DNA from: Ruminococcus sp.
Lineage (GTDB): Bacteria; Bacillota; Clostridia; Oscillospirales; Ruminococcaceae
Length of the DNA stretch: 64,000 nt
Assembly: GCA_017534835.1 (NCBI GenBank)
Contig: JAFXVT010000042.1
Coordinates: 28,414 to 92,413 of the forward strand
Direction of reading: 5' to 3'
Position 1 is the stretch's first letter. Every line of letters starts with the position of its first letter. The translations under genes and the position numbers were made by a program. The notes below the pieces were generated by a model. The model was not told the DNA's origin, did not search any database, and saw nothing but the letters and a program-made list of their open reading frames with translations. This document shows positions 59,515 through 64,000 of the stretch, piece after piece.

Positions 59515-62500
59515 TTAACAGGAGACCTCTTTTTTTCTTTTGATTATGTACAGTGCTGCCGCACCAGTGATCATTGCTGAACCAAAGATGATGAACGGCA
59601 GTGTACCGCTTCCTCCTGTTGCGGGGAGGGTGTAGGTTTTAAGAGTGTTATTGAATGTCGGGACGGTTGTGTTGCCGTCATACTTAATAGAAGCAGTCAA
59701 TTGACCGGTTCCGCTTTTTGTTACTGTGATTACGACCTGATGTGTATTTGTGTCATAAGTAACAGAGGTGTCATTAACGTCTTGTTTTTCGCGAATTGTG
59801 TAATTGTATGTTCCTTCATTCATAAACACTTGCTTAGGAAAATAAATATTTCCATCTGCGTCATTTTGTACTGTGGCGATTACTTCATTACTGTCTGATA
59901 CCAGTTCAAAATCAAATTTCCTATCACCAAGTGTTCCGTTCGAAAGTGCCTTTTTAGCAATTGGCTGAATCATAGCCAAATAGGTATCAGATTTGATGTT
60001 GAAATCAAGACCGTTTCTGGCTGGGCACTTATTTAACGCGGTAATAACTGCATCATAACCGAGGGTATATGTTTGTATGCCCTCACTATCAGGGTACTCA
60101 GGGTCATTTTTAATACTGCGAGTACTCATAGTTTTGGAATCTCCGTTGGTAATAGTTTCTGTCAAAGAATTGGCTTTGAGAAGAACTTTGACTTTGAACT
60201 CGGCACCGTAGACATCTTTTACATCATACCACTTCTCATTGCCGGCATCAGCACAAAGAACCTGCGAGGTCAATTCGTACTGTGTGGTTCCGGGAGCGCC
60301 TTCGGATGTGTAATCACTGGTGACATATTCCAGATCATTTCCATTAAAGTTTTTTACCCGGTTGCCGTTCTTGTCAAACAAGTAGCAATGCTCAACTTCG
60401 ACAATATAGGCGTCGTATTTAATGGTTTGGGTTTTTATGCTTCCGTCAGGAAGAGTTTCGGACAATTCGTAGTAGAAATATGAGCCATCAGAGATTTCAA
60501 TATCTGAATGGTGATATTTGTTATCTGTTCCAGCAATGTCGTTTACATGTACATAAAAACTCTGTCCATTAAATGTAATTACGGAATTGTTTCCCCACTG
60601 GTCACTTCCAGTACTTCCAGCCTTAAACCTTTGTGAAATACGGTAAACCTTTGGAGCGGAAGCATCATTTGTTGGGAGAGTTATCGGGTCACAAGTTCTT
60701 GCTCCCGAGATTTTAGAAATAGTTGTGTTACTAATATTGAAGTCGAGATTAGGATCGGTCGAATATGAAACAAGAGTGAATTCTCCATTGATCGGGATAT
60801 AGTAACGTCCCTGGACACTGTCACCATTCTTGATGTACAGGGGATTACCATTTTCATCCAGAATAACATTGGTGCCTGTGTCCCAGTTTGCACGAGCAAG
60901 AAATTCATGAACCTTGTCTTTAGAGATTTCTCCTAAAGGTGTGTCAACGTATATGTCTGGTTTGACCGTCAGAAAAACCTCTTCAAGATTTCCACCACCA
61001 TTTGGATTGAAACGGATTGAACAATCTCCTAACATAGAACCATAGTACTTAGCTGTTATTTTTACATTATTAGCATCATACTCTGTTACGGTATCTGCAC
61101 CGTCGCTGGTTCTGCGAAGCCTATTGTTTGGGTCGTTATTTCCGTTAACACTAAAGTATCCGTAATTACCGTTTGCTTTTTTGGGAAGGATTACAGAAAC
61201 TTCAATTACCTCTCCGACCGAAACAGGGTAACGATTACTTGAGGAATTCTCTGTAGAAGATATTATGTCAGGGAGCGTATTGTTGTCTCTTGCTGTATAA
61301 TAGTCTGCAAGCTTCATACCATTGATCATCATTGTTGCAGTGTCCTCAGTCTGAACACCACGCGATGTAACAACATACATCGAAAAGCTTTCAGCGACGA
61401 AATCAGCTCCGTTACCTGAGACCTCCGCAGCTTCGACCTGCTGTATATCACCTTCATCGGAAATATGGAGCAGCGAGAAGCTTTCGCCTTCGAGCGCCTG
61501 TTCCTCGGGGAGCGATATGCTGACACGTACTGAAGTGCCTTCAGCCGGTTCGAGCTCTTCTCCATCGGGAGAGGTGAACGTGATGTCGACCGCGACAGCG
61601 CTGATATTATCAAGCTCGTCCTCGCCGAAATGACCGGCGGCAGCCTGAACTGCTTCGTCCTGGGAAATATCATATACTGTCATCGCCGTGTCATCGGGGA
61701 AAGCACCGGCATCAGCAGATGCCTCAACATGGATCCCCGAATCACTGTCAGAAGAGAACAGCAATTCAGTCGTAAGCTCGGGAGCTTCGTTCATTACAGG
61801 CGGCTCCGGGACGATACCGTCAAGTGATACGGTCCCTATAAAGCCTTCATGATCGTATGGATAGAATTTCTGAGCAACACATCCGTCGACGTCGCCCTCG
61901 ATAACTGAAATACCGGGAGCTTCACCTTCCTCCACGGTGCCGCAGACTATAGCTGATGTATCAGCTTTCCCGTCACCGTCGCTGTCGATCAGGAGTATAT
62001 CGCCTCGTTTTGGAGAACCTCTGGTCACAGAGGTAATAAAACCTGCTTTATCAAGCTCGAGAGACCATGCCCAGCAGCCGGAACCGTAGGGGAGCACTTC
62101 CTGCTTCAGACCGGCGTAATTCATACAGAAATAGGTGAACAGAGTGTTCCAGTCTCCGTACGGATTACCGTACCACGCTCCGTAACGAGTGTAACCGTTA
62201 TGCGATTCACCGTCCTCAGCGTGTATGAAGTCCGAGCTGCTTTCTTTATAGCCAAGCTGTGATTCTGCTATAAGAGCAAGATTCTCGCCGGCGTTATCAG
62301 AAAGCGGTGGGATAGTAGCCTCCCATATTTCGGCTGTCTCAAGATCTGATGGATCTGAGAGCGGAAGCGCAGTGCCTCCGGAGTCGTCAAAGCCCGGCAG
62401 ATCACTATCGGTCATAGCTGTACCTATACCGCGAAGCTGCCAGAAGACGCCGCCTGATACAACGACTGACATTGCGGTGACAACACACGCAAATTGCCGA

Positions 62501-62556
62501 CGTTTCTTTTTCGCCCGGCGCAGTGTCGATATATACTTTTTAAATGGAGTACCCAA
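59515..62556 (-). CDS. Large pilus tip/surface protein with CHAP-like and FctA-like domains, LPATG anchor
   Basis: 1013 residues from a TTG start at 62556, preferred because GGAGGTGA stands just upstream and the protein then begins with a basic signal peptide (KKYISTLRRAKKKRRQ, then a hydrophobic segment). A CHAP/NlpC-like domain (about 85-235) has LALIAESQLGY, YTRYGAWYGNPYGDWNTLFTYFCMNYAG with the conserved Cys, and PKRGDILLIDSDGDGKADTSAIV where active homologues carry His. A long beta-rich middle follows, then an FctA/Spy0128-like domain (about 870-975: FDFELVSDSNEV, GTYNYTIREK) and LPATGG, helix, KRKKE. Similar to pilus tip adhesins of gut Firmicutes. An ATG at 62640 would overlap lepB by 50 bases. 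Confidence 0.85.
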   Translation of the reverse strand: MGTPFKKYISTLRRAKKKRRQFACVVTAMSVVVSGGVFWQLRGIGTAMTDSDLPGFDDSGGTALPLSDPSDLETAEIWEATIPPLSDNAGENLALIAESQLGYKESSSDFIHAEDGESHNGYTRYGAWYGNPYGDWNTLFTYFCMNYAGLKQEVLPYGSGCWAWSLELDKAGFITSVTRGSPKRGDILLIDSDGDGKADTSAIVCGTVEEGEAPGISVIEGDVDGCVAQKFYPYDHEGFIGTVSLDGIVPEPPVMNEAPELTTELLFSSDSDSGIHVEASADAGAFPDDTAMTVYDISQDEAVQAAAGHFGEDELDNISAVAVDITFTSPDGEELEPAEGTSVRVSISLPEEQALEGESFSLLHISDEGDIQQVEAAEVSGNGADFVAESFSMYVVTSRGVQTEDTATMMINGMKLADYYTARDNNTLPDIISSTENSSSNRYPVSVGEVIEVSVILPKKANGNYGYFSVNGNNDPNNRLRRTSDGADTVTEYDANNVKITAKYYGSMLGDCSIRFNPNGGGNLEEVFLTVKPDIYVDTPLGEISKDKVHEFLARANWDTGTNVILDENGNPLYIKNGDSVQGRYYIPINGEFTLVSYSTDPNLDFNISNTTISKISGARTCDPITLPTNDASAPKVYRISQRFKAGSTGSDQWGNNSVITFNGQSFYVHVNDIAGTDNKYHHSDIEISDGSYFYYELSETLPDGSIKTQTIKYDAYIVEVEHCYLFDKNGNRVKNFNGNDLEYVTSDYTSEGAPGTTQYELTSQVLCADAGNEKWYDVKDVYGAEFKVKVLLKANSLTETITNGDSKTMSTRSIKNDPEYPDSEGIQTYTLGYDAVITALNKCPARNGLDFNIKSDTYLAMIQPIAKKALSNGTLGDRKFDFELVSDSNEVIATVQNDADGNIYFPKQVFMNEGTYNYTIREKQDVNDTSVTYDTNTHQVVITVTKSGTGQLTASIKYDGNTTVPTFNNTLKTYTLPATGGSGTLPFIIFGSAMITGAAALYIIKRKKEVSC

Positions 62557-62590
62557 TGTGTTCTCACCTCCTGCCTTAAAATGTTTGATT

Positions 62591-63226
62591 TCAATTAGCT
62601 GACCAGATACGGAAGAGCATTCTTCCGACCATCTGGTCATAGCTTACACAGCCGATAGCAGAGCTACGACTGTCAATTGACGTGTCACGACGGTCACCAA
62701 GTACGAACAACTTATTGTCCGGGACCGTAAAAGGGAAAGATATGTCACATTCGCCGAGGCTCTTATTGATGACATATGGTTCGTCAATGAGCTTATTATT
62801 GACGGACACATTTCCCTCAGCGTCTATATCAATGGTATCACCGGGAAGTCCTATCACGCGCTTGAGAAGAAGCTTGTTCTGCCAAGCAATGCAGCATAGC
62901 TGACCGGTAGAAAAATTGTCAGTTTTTACAAGCAGTATAATATCACCGTTGTTCAATGTAGGCTCCATACTGTCTCCTGAGATTTGAATGACAGGCAGGA
63001 AGAACGTTGAAACAAGAACAGCTACAGCCGCAACGACAACGAGTATGGAAAGCGTGCTTGTAAGAACCTTCCGCAGCCTTGTGCGATATGCGAGTTTACT
63101 GCGTTCCCTGCGGACTTCTTCTGCTGCCGGGAGCTGTTCCGTGCTGTCAGGATCATCGTCCATCATCTTGTAAACGAGATCAACGAGCTCGCGACGGTTA
63201 AGATCCTTGAAATCTTTTTTAGCCAT
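62591..63226 (-). CDS. lepB: Signal peptidase I of the pilus operon
   Basis: 211 residues. A ~60-residue cytosolic N-terminus and one helix (about 58-80) precede the peptidase: SGDSMEPTL with the catalytic serine near 85, LLLKRVIGLPGDTI with the catalytic lysine near 120, and LFVLGDRRDTSIDSRSSAIG. Pilus operons of Gram-positives often carry a dedicated signal peptidase needed for pilus assembly; this one is the first gene and probably serves that role rather than general secretion. Confidence 0.95.
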   Translation of the reverse strand: MAKKDFKDLNRRELVDLVYKMMDDDPDSTEQLPAAEEVRRERSKLAYRTRLRKVLTSTLSILVVVAAVAVLVSTFFLPVIQISGDSMEPTLNNGDIILLVKTDNFSTGQLCCIAWQNKLLLKRVIGLPGDTIDIDAEGNVSVNNKLIDEPYVINKSLGECDISFPFTVPDNKLFVLGDRRDTSIDSRSSAIGCVSYDQMVGRMLFRIWSAN

Positions 63227-63278
63227 GGATCACACCTATTGTAAAATATTGGTAGGGTATATGAAATACACTATGTAT

Positions 63279-63307
63279 ATTATAACATGAAAGGCCACTG
63301 ATTGCAA
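63279..63307 (-). promoter_or_regulatory. Promoter of the pilus operon
   Basis: Minus strand TTGCAA (63307-63302), 17 bases, TATAAT (63284-63279), 52 bases before the lepB start. AATAGGTGTG serves as ribosome site. No slipped-strand repeat that would suggest phase variation is seen. Confidence 0.78.
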
Positions 63308-63521
63308 TAGTTCTGTAGAATAAAAATGCACAAAAATTGAAATAAAAATTTATAATCAAGTAATAAAATGAGCGTAGAATAGAGCTCAGGTACAACAAAA
63401 AAACGGTGTATTGCGGAGGAATAGGAAGCAATAATTGGTCAGAGAAAGAATGTTACGAAAGTGTTAAAAAATATTTTTTAGAATAATATTCATATTGTGC
63501 ACCAAAAAGTCAGAATGTGAG

Positions 63522-63550
63522 TTGAAAACGAATCTGATGAAGTGTATAAT
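63522..63550 (+). promoter_or_regulatory. Promoter of the small RNA candidate
   Basis: TTGAAA (63522-63527), a 17-base spacer and TATAAT (63545-63550). No open frame follows it. Confidence 0.75.
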
Positions 63551-63556
63551 ACAAAT

Positions 63557-63755
63557 TAGAAACCAAAGCAAAGAATTGTCTGCTCAATCTGCACAATCGG
63601 GCAGGCAGTGTATGCCAAGGCGGAGCTCGCGGCTGATCGGATAGCGCAGACGCGATGTAACAATTCCTTAGCTATCCGTATTCCTATTGTAATAGAGGGC
63701 GAATCAGAACAGTCTTATCTCCTTTGGGTTTTGGAGTTAAGGCTGTTGCTCTTTT
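63557..63755 (+). ncRNA. Unclassified small RNA candidate (~200 nt) with pseudoknot-type pairing
   Basis: Transcript bounded by the promoter at 63522-63550 and the terminator at 63708-63755, with no ribosome site or open frame. AAGAATTGT (63571-63579) can pair with ACAATTCCTT (63660-63669), and CGGATAGC (63638-63645) pairs perfectly with GCTATCCG (63671-63678). The two helices cross, so they form a pseudoknot or exclude each other. I do not recognise the family; it lacks the SRP RNA, tmRNA and T-box hallmarks. 6S RNA has a similar size, but its characteristic closing stem is not evident. Confidence 0.5.
63708..63755 (+). terminator. Terminator of the small RNA candidate
   Basis: AACAGTCTTATCTCC (63708-63722) pairs with GGAGTTAAGGCTGTT (63733-63747), with one mismatch and one G-U, then GCTCTTTT. 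Confidence 0.82.
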
Positions 63756-63817
63756 AAAGGTGGTACGGAATGGTAAAAATGAACAAAAAAATCTGTAAAC
63801 AACAAGTAAAGTTTGAG

Positions 63818-63846
63818 TTGACAAAGCGAGAAAACGGTGGTATAAT
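63818..63846 (+). promoter_or_regulatory. Consensus promoter, probably of an rRNA operon
   Basis: TTGACA (63818-63823), exactly 17 bases, TATAAT (63841-63846): a perfect match. It is followed by an rRNA-type leader and no gene to the window end. Confidence 0.85.
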
Positions 63847-63852
63847 AACATT

Positions 63853-64000
63853 ACTGTCGGACGCGAGAGTGCGAAACGACAGAAAACAAACGGCATCTTG
63901 AAAATTGAACAATGCAAGAAAAAAGTAACGACCCTTGAGATTCTTTTGAGGAATCGAAAGAATAAAACTCAAGCAAGAGTAAAAAATGCGCAGTAATAAC
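63853..64000 (+). other. Leader region resembling a pre-16S rRNA leader, cut by the window end
   Basis: A CTGTCG/CGACAG hairpin (63854-63880) is followed by CATCTTGAAAATTGAACAA (63893-63911), which resembles the boxA-like antitermination leader of Firmicute rRNA operons. Then comes a stem formed by CTTGAG, ATTCTTT and their complements near 63932-63974. No 16S sequence itself is inside the window. Confidence 0.6.

Noticed and set aside
63757-63770. AAAGGTGGTACGG, resembling the T-box antiterminator sequence
   Set aside because: It follows rather than precedes the terminator, lacks the ACCGCG end, and no specifier stem or aminoacyl-tRNA synthetase/amino-acid gene follows.
1-64000. CRISPR arrays, tRNA genes, transposase or integrase genes
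   Set aside because: No regularly spaced direct repeats, no GGTTCRANYCC-type T-loop within a cloverleaf context, and no DDE or tyrosine-recombinase motifs were seen. The only mobile-looking items are the hairpin-rich repeats.

Overview
The window looks like a chromosomal segment of a cellulolytic gut or rumen Firmicute close to Ruminococcus (Ruminococcaceae), probably of the R. flavefaciens / R. champanellensis type. The evidence is a secreted GH9 cellulase ending in a Ruminococcus-style dockerin, a lipoprotein GH5 glucanase, GH130, GH36 and GH105 sugar enzymes, a CUT1 sugar ABC importer, Gram-positive sortase-assembled pili, and the Firmicute gene orders dgt-dnaG-sigA and ftsE-ftsX-pcsB. No tRNA, CRISPR array, prophage or transposase was seen.

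Layout. 1-1.9 kb: tail of a cupin protein and an acyl-CoA synthetase. 1.86-7.77 kb: a two-gene cassette, a membrane TIR/beta-propeller protein followed by a membrane two-Rossmann/RyR-domain protein, with a copy of one hairpin-rich repeat family on each side. 7.8-9.3 kb: RNase P RNA, a corrinoid adenosyltransferase and a TrpR-like regulator. 9.4-19.4 kb: GH9 cellulase, a membrane MutS-like ATPase, a response regulator/ABC/histidine kinase operon and an ABC exporter. 19.5-21.2 kb: nifS-nifU iron-sulfur genes.

21.2-30.4 kb, minus strand: S41 protease; a PucR-type regulator with ftsE, ftsX and an M23 hydrolase; then ddl-DUF1934-argS, in which the Ddl lacks two of its three metal ligands. 30.7-36.1 kb: GH130 phosphorylase (minus), then galK, GH5 and cardiolipin synthase (plus). 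36.2-42.2 kb, minus strand: dgt-dnaG-sigA-acyltransferase, a YigZ protein and rpmE. 42.4-46.6 kb: an EAL-domain protein fused to a predicted beta-helix and preceded by a structured leader, then ychF and a long hairpin. 46.7-48.2 kb: NfeD/SPFH pair.

48.3-54.9 kb, minus strand: a sugar locus in the order tetR, GH36 alpha-galactosidase, solute-binding lipoprotein, two permeases and GH105 hydrolase, probably for galactose-decorated pectic oligosaccharides. 55.2-63.2 kb, minus strand: a complete pilus operon (signal peptidase I, large tip protein, backbone pilin, class C sortase, minor pilin, second sortase). 63.2-64 kb: a promoter-to-terminator unit that may be an unclassified small RNA, then a consensus promoter and leader of the kind that precedes 16S rRNA, so an rRNA operon probably starts just beyond the window.

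The best candidates for undescribed biology are the TIR/RyR cassette bracketed by repeats, the EAL/beta-helix fusion with its leader, the metal-ligand-deficient Ddl, and the small RNA candidate upstream of the presumed rRNA operon. All functional calls come from reading sequence motifs; no database search was run.
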